Source of the DNA: Nitratireductor pacificus pht-3B
GTDB taxonomy: Bacteria; Pseudomonadota; Alphaproteobacteria; Rhizobiales; Rhizobiaceae
Length of the DNA: 64,000 nucleotides
NCBI RefSeq assembly: GCF_000300335.1
Contig: NZ_AMRM01000019.1
Location: 41,644 to 105,643, forward strand
Reading direction: 5' to 3'
Shown: one piece after another, positions 19,360-27,759 of the stretch
Layout of the letters: each line of letters begins with the position of its first letter
Numbering within the stretch: position 1 is the first letter of the stretch
Translations under genes and position numbers: made by a program
Notes under the pieces: generated by a model
The model's database searches: none
What the model saw: the letters and a program-made list of their open reading frames with translations, nothing else
What the model was told of the DNA's origin: nothing

Positions 19360-19680
19360 TCAGGCGAGCACGTCGAGCGCCTTGTGGCCCGCCCCGACGC
19401 CGTCGATCAGCAGGATCTCGCCTTCGGAATTGTCGGCGCGCAGCGGCTTGATCGCCTGGTAGGCGGGCGAGGCGTACCAGGCGCCGGCGGCAGTCCGGTC
19501 GGGGAACTCGATGACGATCAGGTCGCCGTGCCAGGAACCTTCCTTCACCTCGGGACGGGCACCGTGAACGATATAGCGGCCGCCGAAAGGCGCGAGCGTC
19601 GCTTCGATGCGCTCTACATACTCGACGATCGCGGGCCCCATCGTCACGCTGTGCAGATGGCCGACGGCATAGGCTTTCAT
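19360..19680 (-). CDS. DUF1330 domain protein
   Basis: 106 residues, small alpha/beta (ferredoxin-like) fold protein: MKAYAVGHLHSV at the N-terminus, GGRYIVHG, DLIVIEFPD and AWYASPAYQAIKPLR are typical of DUF1330, a family of unknown function related to dimeric alpha-beta barrels. The start at 19680 is preferred because family members begin just before the first strand; a longer form from 19707 is possible. It converges with metA. Confidence 0.85.
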   Translation of the reverse strand: MKAYAVGHLHSVTMGPAIVEYVERIEATLAPFGGRYIVHGARPEVKEGSWHGDLIVIEFPDRTAAGAWYASPAYQAIKPLRADNSEGEILLIDGVGAGHKALDVLA

Positions 19681-19761
19681 GGTCTTTCCTCTCTTCGCAT
19701 AAACCATACAAAGACCATGCGTCGCCTGCTGAATTGGAACAATTACATCAGAGGTAATCGT

Positions 19762-20847
19762 TCACCCTTGTGAGGCACCTCGCCCGTGCAACAGCGTCTC
19801 GGCGTCGCGCATCAGCTTCACCGTCAGCTCCCCGGCCGGCATGGGTGCGGCGAGCGCGGCGGCCTGCCCTGCCCAGAGCGGAGAAAAATCGCTGATGCCG
19901 GCGGCTTCCGCCTTGGCGCGCAAAGGCCCGACGGCGGCGGTCGCCAGCGGGAATTCGGGGGCCGCATCGCTCATCGGCCCCACCTCGCCGACAAAGCGGT
20001 TCAGAAGCCCGCGTGCCGGGCGACCGGTGAAGACGTTGGTCAGCACCGTCCGGTCGTCGCGCGCCGTGGCGAGCGCCGCCCGGTGGCCGGCGCTGGTGAG
20101 CGCCTCCGGCGATTGCAGATAGGCGGTCCCCACCTGGACGGCCGAGGCGCCCAGCATGAAGCAGGCCGCCACGCCGCGACCGTCCGAAACGCCGCCCGTG
20201 GCGATGACCGGCACCGAGACCGCATCGACCACCTGCGGAACCAGCGCCAGCGTGCCGGGCTGGGTGGCGATCCCCTCCTCCAGGAACACGCCGCGATGGC
20301 CGCCGGCTTCCGCCCCCTGGGCGATGATGGCGTCGCAGCCACGCTCCTCCAGGAAGCGCGCTTCGGCAACGGTCGTCGCCGAGGCGATCACCTTGGCGCC
20401 CGTCTCCTTGACCCGCCGCACGAGCGCGGGTTCGGGCAGGCCGAAATGAAAGCTCACCACCTCGGGGCGGAATTCCTCGACGATGGCGCAGCTCTCCTCG
20501 CTGAACGGGTTGCGCCCGGCACCGGGTGGCGCCGCATCGGGGTCGATGCCGAATTCCGAATAGTAGGGCCGCAACCTCTGTCGCCAGCCCGCCTCGCGCG
20601 CCGCGTCGGGCACGGGCGGTACATGGCAGAAGAAATTGAGATTGACCGGACGATTGGTGCGCTGCCGGATGACCCCCATCTCGGTGCGGATCTTCTCCGG
20701 CGTCAGCATCGCGCAGGGCAGGGAGCCGAGTCCGCCCGCCTCACAGACCGCGATCGCCAGTTCGGAGCCGGCCGATCCGGCCATCGGCGCCAGAAGGATC
20801 GGACGCTCGATGCCGAAAAGCCTCGTTATGGCCGTGTCCATCGCCAT
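19762..20847 (-). CDS. Nitronate monooxygenase-family flavoprotein
   Basis: 361 residues, FMN-dependent TIM barrel. PILLAPMAGSAGS, NLNFFCH, GAEAGGHRG, PVIATGGVSDGRG and AVQVGTAYL are motifs of nitronate monooxygenase/2-nitropropane dioxygenase. The usual role is oxidation of nitronates such as propionate-3-nitronate. AGGAGG at 20857-20862 gives nine bases to the ATG at 20847 and only three to a GTG at 20853, so 20847 is chosen. It lies immediately downstream of the methyltransferase. Confidence 0.88.
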   Translation of the reverse strand: MAMDTAITRLFGIERPILLAPMAGSAGSELAIAVCEAGGLGSLPCAMLTPEKIRTEMGVIRQRTNRPVNLNFFCHVPPVPDAAREAGWRQRLRPYYSEFGIDPDAAPPGAGRNPFSEESCAIVEEFRPEVVSFHFGLPEPALVRRVKETGAKVIASATTVAEARFLEERGCDAIIAQGAEAGGHRGVFLEEGIATQPGTLALVPQVVDAVSVPVIATGGVSDGRGVAACFMLGASAVQVGTAYLQSPEALTSAGHRAALATARDDRTVLTNVFTGRPARGLLNRFVGEVGPMSDAAPEFPLATAAVGPLRAKAEAAGISDFSPLWAGQAAALAAPMPAGELTVKLMRDAETLLHGRGASQG

Positions 20848-20849
20848 GC

Positions 20850-21614
20850 TCACTGTCCTCCTTCTCCGATGCGGCGCACCGCGCCGATGCGGGTGGCGCC
20901 CTGTGGCGAAAGCGCCGGTACGAAGACGCGGCGCGAAGCGCGGGCCGTAACAGGAAGCCCCTGATAAAGCCGCTTCTCAGCTTCCACCACAAGCACACCG
21001 GCGAAAATCGGCCAGAACCGGCGTCCCGCCTGTTCCAAGAGTTGGTGCAGGCGCAGCATGAAGCGCCGCTCCGAGGGCGGGAAATGCAGCGCATCGCCCC
21101 ACGCGGTGGCCGTGAAATTGACCTCGCGCAACGCCTCGGCGAGCTGCGCACGCGAGAACGGGCGGCCCGTGCCGAAGGGGGTGTGCTCGAAGCGGGCCCA
21201 CATGCCGCGCCTGTTCGGCACGGCGATCACCAGCCGCCCACCCGGTGCCAGCACGCGCCAAATCTCCAGCAGGGTCTGCTGCGGGTTTTCCGCATGTTCA
21301 AGCGAGTGAACCATCAGGACGCGGTCGATTGAGGAATCGGGCAATGGCAGCTCCTCCTCGAACACCAGGGCGGTCGCGCAGGCGCCGCCGGCCGGCCAAG
21401 CGACAGCCCCCTGAACCGCCGGCATGAAGGCGAAGCTGCGTTCGGCATCCGCCCCGAAACGGTCGAGCCAGGGCAGCGTGTAGCCCAGCCCCACCAGCCT
21501 CTCCTTGCTGCCCTTCGACCAGATGGACGACAGGGCCATGGCGATGGACCGCTCGGCCAGGCGGCCGATCAGCGAGGAATAGAATGCCCTGAGAGCGACG
21601 ATGTCCGAAATCAT
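20850..21614 (-). CDS. Class I SAM-dependent methyltransferase
   Basis: 254 residues with a Methyltransf_11-type core: SSIDRVLMVHSLEHAENPQQTLLEIWRVLAPGGRLVIAVPNR. The glycine-rich motif I is poorly preserved. Substrate unknown. It is divergent from gloB, a neighbour pairing seen often in Rhizobiales, and is followed by the nitronate monooxygenase gene with a 2-base gap, suggesting co-transcription. Confidence 0.82.
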   Translation of the reverse strand: MISDIVALRAFYSSLIGRLAERSIAMALSSIWSKGSKERLVGLGYTLPWLDRFGADAERSFAFMPAVQGAVAWPAGGACATALVFEEELPLPDSSIDRVLMVHSLEHAENPQQTLLEIWRVLAPGGRLVIAVPNRRGMWARFEHTPFGTGRPFSRAQLAEALREVNFTATAWGDALHFPPSERRFMLRLHQLLEQAGRRFWPIFAGVLVVEAEKRLYQGLPVTARASRRVFVPALSPQGATRIGAVRRIGEGGQ

Positions 21615-21721
21615 GGGCGAACGGTATCCGGCTGCGCGGAGGACGGCAAGAATTGTCGCACCCGGCGTGACAAGCCGCCGCCCCGGCCCTATCGTCCGCG
21701 CGAAAAATGGAGGCGCGGACG

Positions 21722-22489
21722 ATGCCGCTTGAGATCGAACAGTTCATGTGCCGAAGCGACAATTTCGGCATCCTCGTCCACGACAGCGAGACGGGCGAGA
21801 CCGCCCTGATCGATGCGCCCGAGGAACGCGCGATCCTCAAAGCCGTGGAACGCACCGGCTGGCGGCCGGACATGATCCTGACGACCCATCATCATCCCGA
21901 TCATGTCGAGGCCAATCTGGCGCTGAAGGAGCGTTTCGGGCTGACCATCACCGGCCCCGCCACGGAGGCGGAACGCATTCCCGGCATCGACCGGCAGGTG
22001 CGCGAGGGGGACACGGTCCGCGTCGGCGCACACGAGGCGATCGTGATCGAGACGCCGGGCCACACGGCAGGACACATCTCCTATCATTTCGCCGGAGCCG
22101 GAATCGCCTTCACCGCCGACACGCTGTTTGCGCTCGGCTGCGGCCGCCTGTTCGAATGCAAGCCGCCGGTGATGCTGGCCTCGCTCCAGAAGCTGGCCGC
22201 CCTGCCGCTCGACACTGTGATCTATTGCGGGCACGAATACACCGAAGCGAACGCCCGCTTCGCCCTCTCCATCGACCCGACCAACTCGGCGCTGAAGGAG
22301 CGCGCCGCCGAGATCGGCCGTCTTCGGGCAGAAGGCAGGCCGACCCTTCCGACCACGCTGGCCGTGGAGATGGCGACCAATCCCTTCCTCCGCTGGCACG
22401 ACCCCGTCATCCGCCGCAATCTCGGCATGGAGGACGCCCCGGACGAGGCTGTGTTCGCCGAGATCCGCAAGCGGAAGGATCTTTCCTGA
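21722..22489 (+). CDS. gloB: Hydroxyacylglutathione hydrolase (glyoxalase II)
   Basis: 255 residues, the family length. Metallo-beta-lactamase metal site HHHPDH (H56, H58, D60, H61), further ligands in TPGHTAGH, ADTLFALGCGR and YCGHEYTEANARFA; the last two are specific for GloB. It hydrolyses S-D-lactoylglutathione to D-lactate in methylglyoxal detoxification. ATG at 21722. Confidence 0.94.
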   Translation: MPLEIEQFMCRSDNFGILVHDSETGETALIDAPEERAILKAVERTGWRPDMILTTHHHPDHVEANLALKERFGLTITGPATEAERIPGIDRQVREGDTVRVGAHEAIVIETPGHTAGHISYHFAGAGIAFTADTLFALGCGRLFECKPPVMLASLQKLAALPLDTVIYCGHEYTEANARFALSIDPTNSALKERAAEIGRLRAEGRPTLPTTLAVEMATNPFLRWHDPVIRRNLGMEDAPDEAVFAEIRKRKDLS

Positions 22490-22515
22490 GCGGGAAGGCA
22501 CGCCCCCAGGGGCTT

Positions 22516-23388
22516 CTATCGCCGCCTCGTCCCGAGGATCATGTTCTTTGCCGCCAGCGCCGCGCCGAAGGTGATCAGCAGGCAGGCGGCGATGATGTTG
22601 GCTGATGGCTCGGCTGCCCCCGCCGCGATCAGGATCAGCGTCGACAACAGCGGCGCGGCATAGCTCGCAGCGCCCAGGACCTGGATGTTGCCGCGCTTGA
22701 CGCCGTAGTCCCAGGCGTAGAATGCGGCGCCGACCGGCATCAGGCCGAGCGCGGCGACCGCCAGCCATTCGCCGGCGGAGGCGGGCCAGACCGTCCGTTC
22801 CAGCGCCAGATGGCAAAGCGCGGAAAGCACCGCCGTCGCCGCGCAGAACCAGGTGACCGTGCTGGTCGGCACCGCCTGGAAGCGGCGCGACAGCAGCGAA
22901 TATCCCGACCAGAACAGCGCGCAGACGCCGGCCATCGCATAGCCCAGCGCGTAGCGGCTCTCGAAGGAGAAGCCGCTGCCCTTGGTGATGATCAGCGCCG
23001 TGCCGGCAAGCCCCAGAAGCGCGCCGGCAATGTGATGCCAGCCGAGCCGCTCGCCCGGCATCAGCGCCGAGCCAAGCACGATCAGCAGCGGCCAGAGATA
23101 GGCGATCAGGCTCGCCTCGACCGCCGGCGCATTGCGCAGCGCGGTGAAATAGAAGAAGTGGTAACCGAACAGGCCGGCGATGCCGACCAGCCAGACCACC
23201 GGCGGAATCCGTTGTGGCGAGGTGGGAACAGGCATTACCGCGCGCATCGCCAGGCCGATCGCCGTGGCGATGGAGAATGAAAGGGCCGACAGGAGAAACG
23301 GCGGCACGGCGCCGGTCCCGGCGGTGAGCAGCGCCAGCAGCGCCCACATGACGACCGCGGAGAAACCGACCAGTGTGGCGCGCGCCAT
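22516..23388 (-). CDS. EamA/DMT-family transporter, YddG-like
   Basis: 290 residues with about ten TM helices and the two EamA repeats (VVMWALLALLTAG in the first half, YAMAGVCALFWSGYSLLSRRF in the second). The ending AAKNMILGTRRR and overall look resemble the aromatic amino-acid exporter YddG subgroup. Substrate not determinable. It converges with gloB and is separated by 129 bases from the DUF3108 gene upstream. Confidence 0.85.
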   Translation of the reverse strand: MARATLVGFSAVVMWALLALLTAGTGAVPPFLLSALSFSIATAIGLAMRAVMPVPTSPQRIPPVVWLVGIAGLFGYHFFYFTALRNAPAVEASLIAYLWPLLIVLGSALMPGERLGWHHIAGALLGLAGTALIITKGSGFSFESRYALGYAMAGVCALFWSGYSLLSRRFQAVPTSTVTWFCAATAVLSALCHLALERTVWPASAGEWLAVAALGLMPVGAAFYAWDYGVKRGNIQVLGAASYAAPLLSTLILIAAGAAEPSANIIAACLLITFGAALAAKNMILGTRRR

Positions 23389-23433
23389 AACCCCTCCTGG
23401 CGCGCAGCGCCGAAAGCCCTCGAACGCGCAACT

Positions 23434-23475
23434 AAAACATCGGAGCGAAAAGTGGAAGCCGATTTTCGGTTGTTC
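23434..23475. repeat. Degraded intergenic palindrome (copy of the 53.8-kb element)
   Basis: CATCGG, GCGAAAA, GTGGAA and TTTTCGGT follow in the same order as in the palindrome at 53804-53852, with the inner CGAAAA/TTTTCG pairing retained and the outer arm lost. It lies in the 129-base gap between the EamA and DUF3108 genes. Confidence 0.4.
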
Positions 23476-23517
23476 CTACGTCGGTCGATGATCTACGGTT
23501 CAACCATGCATGCGCCA

Positions 23518-24285
23518 CTATTTCAATGGCTGGCTGCGAATATGGACGGTGCCGATCTTGGTGCCGATACGGGCGGCGACAGGCGTGTGGTGTCCCTTGG
23601 AGCCAAGCGGCCTGAATGCGACCAGTATGCGCGCCCGGTCGCGCAGGAAGTCGATGGTGGAGCGGCCCTTGCGGTAACCCGACACGGGCACGAAGCGGGC
23701 CTTGCAGGTGATCGTGTCCTTGCTGATCTGCTCCCGCTCGCCCGCCGGGCTGAACTGGATGTCGGCGCGCATCTCGCCATCGAAGACCTTGAAACGGCGC
23801 TTGCAGACCTGATCGGCGTCGAGCGCCGGTGACAGAAGCGCCGACAACGGGTCCATCGCGCCGACGAGATCGCTTTCGCTCACGCTGACCCAGTCCTTGC
23901 CGCGCTTCTTCGGCTTCGGCAGGACCACCGTCTCGACGATCTTCCCCCTGGCAAAGCGGATCGAGGTCGTTTCGCGCTTCCTGCCGCTCTTGTACTCGAG
24001 CGCATAAAGCGCCGGCACCACCGCCCCGCCGTTCAAGGCGCCCTGGGAAGAGACGATCCCGTCCGTCCGGTCGAACAGGCGGGCCAGCCCGGCGCTGGCA
24101 AACCGGCCCGAAACGTCGAACGCCCTGTCGTCGATGCGGCTCGTGAAGTCGGCCTGGCCGATGTGCAGGCCGAGCAGCGATGCGTCGTAGCGCAAGCGGT
24201 AGATCTCGGTTTCGGCCTCGACCGGCGAAACGCCGGCGAACAGCAGGGATGCGAGACAGAAACCAACGCAGCCATGGCGCGTCAT
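23518..24285 (-). CDS. DUF3108 domain protein (secreted)
   Basis: 255 residues with a signal peptide (HGCVGFCLASLLFAGVSPVEA) and a DUF3108 domain: YRLRYDASLLGLHIGQADFTSRIDD, ALEYKSGRK, DPLSALL and CKRRFKVFDGEMRADIQF. Predicted periplasmic, function unknown. The ATG ending 24285 has GGAG eight bases upstream. Both lie within the left arm of a perfect 30-bp inverted repeat whose other arm sits 77 bases further upstream on the opposite strand. Confidence 0.85.
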   Translation of the reverse strand: MTRHGCVGFCLASLLFAGVSPVEAETEIYRLRYDASLLGLHIGQADFTSRIDDRAFDVSGRFASAGLARLFDRTDGIVSSQGALNGGAVVPALYALEYKSGRKRETTSIRFARGKIVETVVLPKPKKRGKDWVSVSESDLVGAMDPLSALLSPALDADQVCKRRFKVFDGEMRADIQFSPAGEREQISKDTITCKARFVPVSGYRKGRSTIDFLRDRARILVAFRPLGSKGHHTPVAARIGTKIGTVHIRSQPLK

Positions 24286-24412
24286 GTACATTCTCCAGCA
24301 AGGGCCGGCGTGGCCGGCCATGTCCCTCGCGCATCTTTACACCCGATATTGCGTCAAATCTTTGGAGGCCGCCGATGCGCGGGCCCTTGCTGGAGAATGT
24401 ACATGACGCGCC
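24276..24412. repeat. Perfect 30-bp inverted repeat around the DUF3108 start region
   Basis: Arms at 24276-24305 and 24383-24412 are exact reverse complements, with a 77-base spacer. Each arm contains a GGAG ribosome site, ATG and the first codons ACG CGC. The left arm initiates DUF3108 on the minus strand. The right arm opens a short plus-strand frame of 30 codons (24403-24495) ahead of rpmB. This looks like an inverted duplication of a translation start. Confidence 0.8.
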
Positions 24413-24446
24413 GCGGGCGACGCAGCCGCGCAATGCCGCTCAGGTG

Positions 24447-24475
24447 CTTGACCGATGCGCCAAATATCTCTATGG
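24447..24475 (+). promoter_or_regulatory. Putative rpmB promoter
   Basis: CTTGAC (24447-24452), 17-base spacer, CTATGG (24470-24475). This matches the alphaproteobacterial housekeeping pattern CTTGAC-N17-CTAT. It is about 100 bases before the rpmB start. Confidence 0.55.
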
Positions 24476-24578
24476 AACGGCAACTTTTCCATTAGGCCGC
24501 CAAAGATCGACCGCGCGCCGCCAGTTTCAGGTGCGGCAGCGGGATTATGGCAAAGCCAACACGATGAAGGTTTGAGAT

Positions 24579-24875
24579 ATGTCCCGCGCTTGCGAACTGA
24601 CCGGCAAAGCCGTCCTGACCGGCAACAATGTGAGCCACGCGAACAACAAGACGCGCCGCCGCTTCCTGCCGAATCTGTGCCATGTGACGCTGCAGTCCGA
24701 GGCGCTGAACCAGAACGTTCGTCTGCGCGTTTCGGCCAACGCCCTGCGCTCGGTCGAGCACCGCGGCGGCCTCGACGCTTTCCTCGTCAAGGCGAAGGAC
24801 AACGAGCTCTCCCAGCGCGCCCGTCTGCTGAAGCGGCAGGTCGAGAAGAAGCTGGCCGAGCAGCAGGCCGCCTGA
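24579..24875 (+). CDS. rpmB: 50S ribosomal protein L28
   Basis: 98 residues. [32 protein letters not shown] is the L28 signature, and the C-terminal extension is usual in alphaproteobacteria. Structural protein of the large ribosomal subunit. ATG at 24579; stand-alone gene with its own promoter and terminator. Confidence 0.97.
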   Translation: MSRACELTGKAVLTGNNVSHANNKTRRRFLPNLCHVTLQSEALNQNVRLRVSANALRSVEHRGGLDAFLVKAKDNELSQRARLLKRQVEKKLAEQQAA

Positions 24876-24919
24876 GGCTTTCCCCGGTTCTCCGGGCGCT
24901 CACCTGAACACATCCTATC

Positions 24920-24939
24920 AGCCCGCCGCATGGCGGGCT
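24920..24939 (+). terminator. rpmB terminator hairpin
   Basis: AGCCCGCC-GCAT-GGCGGGCT forms a perfect 8-bp GC-rich stem with a tetraloop, 45 bases after the rpmB stop. The following T-run is short (TTCTGGTT). It abuts the 5' side of the preQ1-like aptamer and shares one base with its outer stem. Confidence 0.65.
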
Positions 24940-24969
24940 TCTGGTTCCATCACCCAGGATAAAAAAATG
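24939..24969 (+). ncRNA. Compact preQ1-I-like riboswitch
   Basis: Stem TTCTGG (24939-24944) pairs with CCAGGA (24954-24959). The GGTTC and CACCC signatures and an A-rich tail (TAAAAAAA) follow the preQ1-I consensus (GGUUC, CACCC, AUAAAAAACUAA). The loop CAT (24948-24950) can pair with the ATG start codon (24967-24969) as the second pseudoknot stem, so ligand binding would directly hide the start. The downstream gene is a queuosine-precursor transporter, which supports the call. The loop is shorter than in B. subtilis. Confidence 0.72.
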
Positions 24970-25599
24970 ACGCGCACATTTGCGATCTGGCCTTTCATGG
25001 CCGCCATGGCGGCAATCGTCGTCGCCTCGAACATCCTCGTTCAGTATCCTTTCCGGCATCTGGGTCTCGGTGAACTCCTCACCTGGGGCGCCTTCACCTA
25101 TCCGGTCGCGTTTCTGGTCAACGACCTGACCAACCGGCGTTTCGGCCCCGCCGCGGCGCGGCGCGTCGTCCTGTCCGGTTTCGCCATCGCCGTCCTCCTG
25201 TCGATCTGGCTGGCCAGCCCGCGCCTGGCGGTGGCGTCCGGCACGGCGTTTCTCCTCGCCCAGCTTCTCGACGTGGCCGTCTTCGACCGGCTGCGGACGA
25301 GCGCCTGGTGGCGCGCGCCGCTGATCTCCACGCTGATCGGCTCGGTTCTCGACACGGTGCTGTTCTTCTCGATCGCCTTCGCGCAGGTCTTCGCCTTCCT
25401 CGATACGGCGCTCGGCCGCGAGGACGGCTCGCTGGCCTTTCCCGTGTCGCTGTTCGGCACCGGCATCGAGGCGCCGCTCTGGCTGTCGCTGGCGCTCGGC
25501 GACTTCGCCGTCAAGGTGCTGATCGGGCTTCTGATGCTGGCGCCCTATGGCGCGCTGCTTTCCGTGCTCAGGCCGGGGGCTGTGGCGGGGCGGGGTTAG
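24967..25599 (+). CDS. VUT-family queuosine precursor transporter (YhhQ-like)
   Basis: 210 residues, about six TM helices. PFMAAMAAIVVASNILVQYPF, WGAFTYPVAFLVNDLTNRRFG and GDFAVKVLIGLLMLAPYG are typical of the VUT/YhhQ (COG1738) family that imports preQ0/preQ1 or queuine. The ATG at 24967 is inside the riboswitch and no separate Shine-Dalgarno is seen between aptamer and start. The stop is followed by a repeat-rich gap. Confidence 0.9.
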   Translation: MTRTFAIWPFMAAMAAIVVASNILVQYPFRHLGLGELLTWGAFTYPVAFLVNDLTNRRFGPAAARRVVLSGFAIAVLLSIWLASPRLAVASGTAFLLAQLLDVAVFDRLRTSAWWRAPLISTLIGSVLDTVLFFSIAFAQVFAFLDTALGREDGSLAFPVSLFGTGIEAPLWLSLALGDFAVKVLIGLLMLAPYGALLSVLRPGAVAGRG

Positions 25600-25664
25600 G
25601 CGGAGGTTGAGAACCCCTCTCTTGCAAATTCCAAGGACTTAGCTTCGCTAAGCCCGGGAATTTG

Positions 25665-25740
25665 CTTTCTCTCCCGCAAGGGGAGAGATAGGAGCGACTT
25701 CGTCGATGACGGCGTATCTCTCCCCTTGCGGGAGAGAAAG
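25665..25740. repeat. Perfect 26-bp inverted repeat, intergenic
   Basis: Arms 25665-25690 and 25715-25740 are exact reverse complements (core CTCCCGCAAGGGGAGAG) with a 24-base spacer. Small hairpins AGC-TTC-GCT (25641-25649) and CTTAGCC-GAA-GGCTAAG (25753-25769) flank it. The gap 25600-25806 contains only this structure. It lies between convergent genes and may act as a bidirectional terminator. Confidence 0.8.
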
Positions 25741-25806
25741 CGATTTCAACATCTTAGCCGAAGGCTAAGTGCTAGAAATCGCAAGTGAGGGGTAAAATAG
25801 CGCGCC

Positions 25807-26274
25807 CTATCCCTCCGCCAGCTTCGAAAGCAGCCGCAGGAAAGTCGCCGTCTCGCGCTGCGTCAACGGCGCAAGCGTCTCCTCCGAAACCTCCAGCGCC
25901 TCCGGCAGGAGCGCCTCGACCAGTTCCCGCCCCGTGCCGCTCAAGCTCACCACCAGCCGTCGCCGGTCGCGCCCGTGCGGTTCGGCAACGACAAGCCCGC
26001 GCGCCTTCAGGCGGTCGATGACGCCCTTGATGGTCGCCGCGTCCATCGCCACCATCTGGCCGAGCTGGTTCTGCGAGGTGGGGCCCACTTCGTTGAGCTT
26101 GGCGAGCGCGGCGAATTGCGGCGTCGTCAGGTCGCTGATGCGCGCGGCGAAGATGGCGAGATGCCGCTGGTTGGCCTTGCGCAGGATGAAGCCCACCTGC
26201 TCCTGCAGGTCGTAGGCGTCGGCCGACCTGCCCGCCGGCATGAGCTTCAGCTTCTTGTCGGCTGCGCCGTTCAT
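25807..26274 (-). CDS. MarR-family transcriptional regulator
   Basis: 155 residues with a winged-helix MarR domain: FAALAKLNEVGPTSQNQLGQMVAMDAATIKGVIDRLKARGLV (recognition helix) and the wing PHGRDRRRLVVSLS. Its ATG overlaps the stop of the AA_synth gene (ATGA), so it is translated with the catabolic operon. MarR proteins (NicR, BpsR) control nicotinate degradation in Pseudomonas and Bordetella in response to 6-hydroxynicotinate, so this is the natural candidate regulator of the cluster. Effector and operator are inferred. Confidence 0.88.
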   Translation of the reverse strand: MNGAADKKLKLMPAGRSADAYDLQEQVGFILRKANQRHLAIFAARISDLTTPQFAALAKLNEVGPTSQNQLGQMVAMDAATIKGVIDRLKARGLVVAEPHGRDRRRLVVSLSGTGRELVEALLPEALEVSEETLAPLTQRETATFLRLLSKLAEG

Positions 26275-26855
26275 CGGAGGCCGTCCTCGCCCTTCACGTC
26301 CCCGGCCCTGAGACCGCCCATGCGGTTGTGCACGCGCGGGCCGCAGGCCATCGCAAGCACGAACAGGATCTCGTCGGGCCGCGGCCCGTCCGACAACCCC
26401 ACCTCCATCGCATCGAAATGGCTGCGCACATAGGCGGCGTTGATGTGGCCGAGCGGAATGTCGATGCGCGCGCCGAAGGCGCCGACCTTCTTCGCCGACG
26501 GCACGATGGCCTTCGAATCGCCCAGCCGCTCGCGCATGGCGTAGCCGCCCGGCACGTGCCACAGCGCACCATGCTCCAACTCGCCCGCCGTGCCGACGAT
26601 CGCCCCCTTGCCGAACCCGTCGATGACGGATGCGTCGCCGCCGAGTGCCGCGATCAGCCGGTCGGTCATCTCCAGCCCGAGTGGCTTCAGATCGTCCATC
26701 GCGCTCTCGAGTTCGTCCACATAGCGGCCGGCGAAGGGGTTCTTCACCAGCGCCATGGCGGCGGCGCGACGACGCGGCACGGCCGGCGCCGGGCCGCCTT
26801 CGTGGCGGATTTCCTCGGTCAGAAGGGCGATCTTGCGCAGCGCGAATTCAGGCAT
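26271..26855 (-). CDS. AA_synth (DUF1185) family protein
   Basis: 194 residues. AAMALVKNPFAGRYVDELE, GKGAIVGTAGELEHGALWHVPGG and HINAAYVRSHFDAMEV are features of the amino acid synthesis family PF06684. The biochemical role is not settled despite the family name. It overlaps both neighbours by a few bases, between UPF0280 and MarR genes, so it is an integral part of the 6-hydroxynicotinate reductase operon. It could take part in a step after ring reduction; that is inference. Confidence 0.8.
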   Translation of the reverse strand: MPEFALRKIALLTEEIRHEGGPAPAVPRRRAAAMALVKNPFAGRYVDELESAMDDLKPLGLEMTDRLIAALGGDASVIDGFGKGAIVGTAGELEHGALWHVPGGYAMRERLGDSKAIVPSAKKVGAFGARIDIPLGHINAAYVRSHFDAMEVGLSDGPRPDEILFVLAMACGPRVHNRMGGLRAGDVKGEDGLR

Positions 26856-27759
26856 GGGCGAAACCTTTACAGGAGGGTGTTGCGGGAGGCAAAGGCGGGA
26901 TCGCGGTCGTCACCTCCTGCCGGAGCAGGGAGCCGCCGCAGAGGCGGCTTTTGCCTCCGAGGAACAGGGCAGCACCCTCGATGAGGCCGCGCCGCCGCAT
27001 GGATTCGGCAGTGGCGAGGCCGCTCTCGAGCGCAGCCCGGATGTCGTCGGGCGAAAGAATGCCGACCTCCCGGGTCACAAGACGGTCGCCCAGATCGCTG
27101 TCTGGATCGAGCGCACAGGCGGCGACGCGTGCGATGGCCGGATGACCGGGCAGGTCGACGGCATTGGCGATCAGCGTCGCGGCAGCATCGGCGGCGGCAG
27201 CGCTCCGCGCCAGGACGGTGACCGCATCGGCGATGCCGAGCGAATGGCTGCGCCCGCGCCAGCCGCTGGTGGCGATGCCTCGCACGGCATCGTCCGCACG
27301 GATGGTGAGACGGTCGGCAAAGCCATGGCCTATGCCGGCGATCGCCGCGTGGAACGCCTGACCGGGGGCGAGGTGAAGGGCGATGTCGCCGCCATTGTTG
27401 ACATAGGCGCGCTCCAGCGACCGGCCCGCGACGAGGCTGCCCAGCACCTCGTCGGCCACGCTGCCGGCCACCGCCGCCATGGGCGTGACGAAGAGCGGTG
27501 CGTGCGGAAAGACGGCCTGTTCCATGCGCCGGGCGGTGGAGGACAAGAACGCGCGCGGGGTGGTGGCGGCCGGGCTGCGCAGCGCGGCAAGCTCTGCCAC
27601 CAGTTCGTCGAGCACCGCGCGGAAGCGGGCGACCGCCTGGCGATAGGCGGTACGGCGCTCGGCTTCCGGGCCGAACGCCTCGACAATCAGGTCGATCGGC
27701 CCATGGTTCAGGTGCAGGCGCCGGCCATCCGGCAGCCAGGAGACGGCGGGACCGGTCAT
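26848..27759 (-). CDS. UPF0280 family protein, ApbE-like fold
   Basis: 303 residues. Motifs line up with ApbE flavin transferases: AGSVADEVLGSL, AYVNNGGDIALHL (compare NIGGD), then TSGWRGRSHSLGIADAVTVLARSAAAADAAATLIANAV, which resembles the TSG-HI-VTV-ADALAT region of ApbE. UPF0280 proteins are annotated as ApbE-superfamily members of unknown function. Overlaps the reductase gene (4 bases) and AA_synth gene (8 bases). It may flavinylate the neighbouring 6-hydroxynicotinate reductase or act on a pathway intermediate; neither is shown. Confidence 0.82.
   Translation of the reverse strand: MTGPAVSWLPDGRRLHLNHGPIDLIVEAFGPEAERRTAYRQAVARFRAVLDELVAELAALRSPAATTPRAFLSSTARRMEQAVFPHAPLFVTPMAAVAGSVADEVLGSLVAGRSLERAYVNNGGDIALHLAPGQAFHAAIAGIGHGFADRLTIRADDAVRGIATSGWRGRSHSLGIADAVTVLARSAAAADAAATLIANAVDLPGHPAIARVAACALDPDSDLGDRLVTREVGILSPDDIRAALESGLATAESMRRRGLIEGAALFLGGKSRLCGGSLLRQEVTTAIPPLPPATPSCKGFAHA

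Noticed and set aside
24403..24495. 30-codon frame opened by the right arm of the inverted repeat
   Set aside because: It has a good ribosome site only because the arm copies the DUF3108 start; the product is basic and low in structure, so it is kept as a finding rather than a gene.
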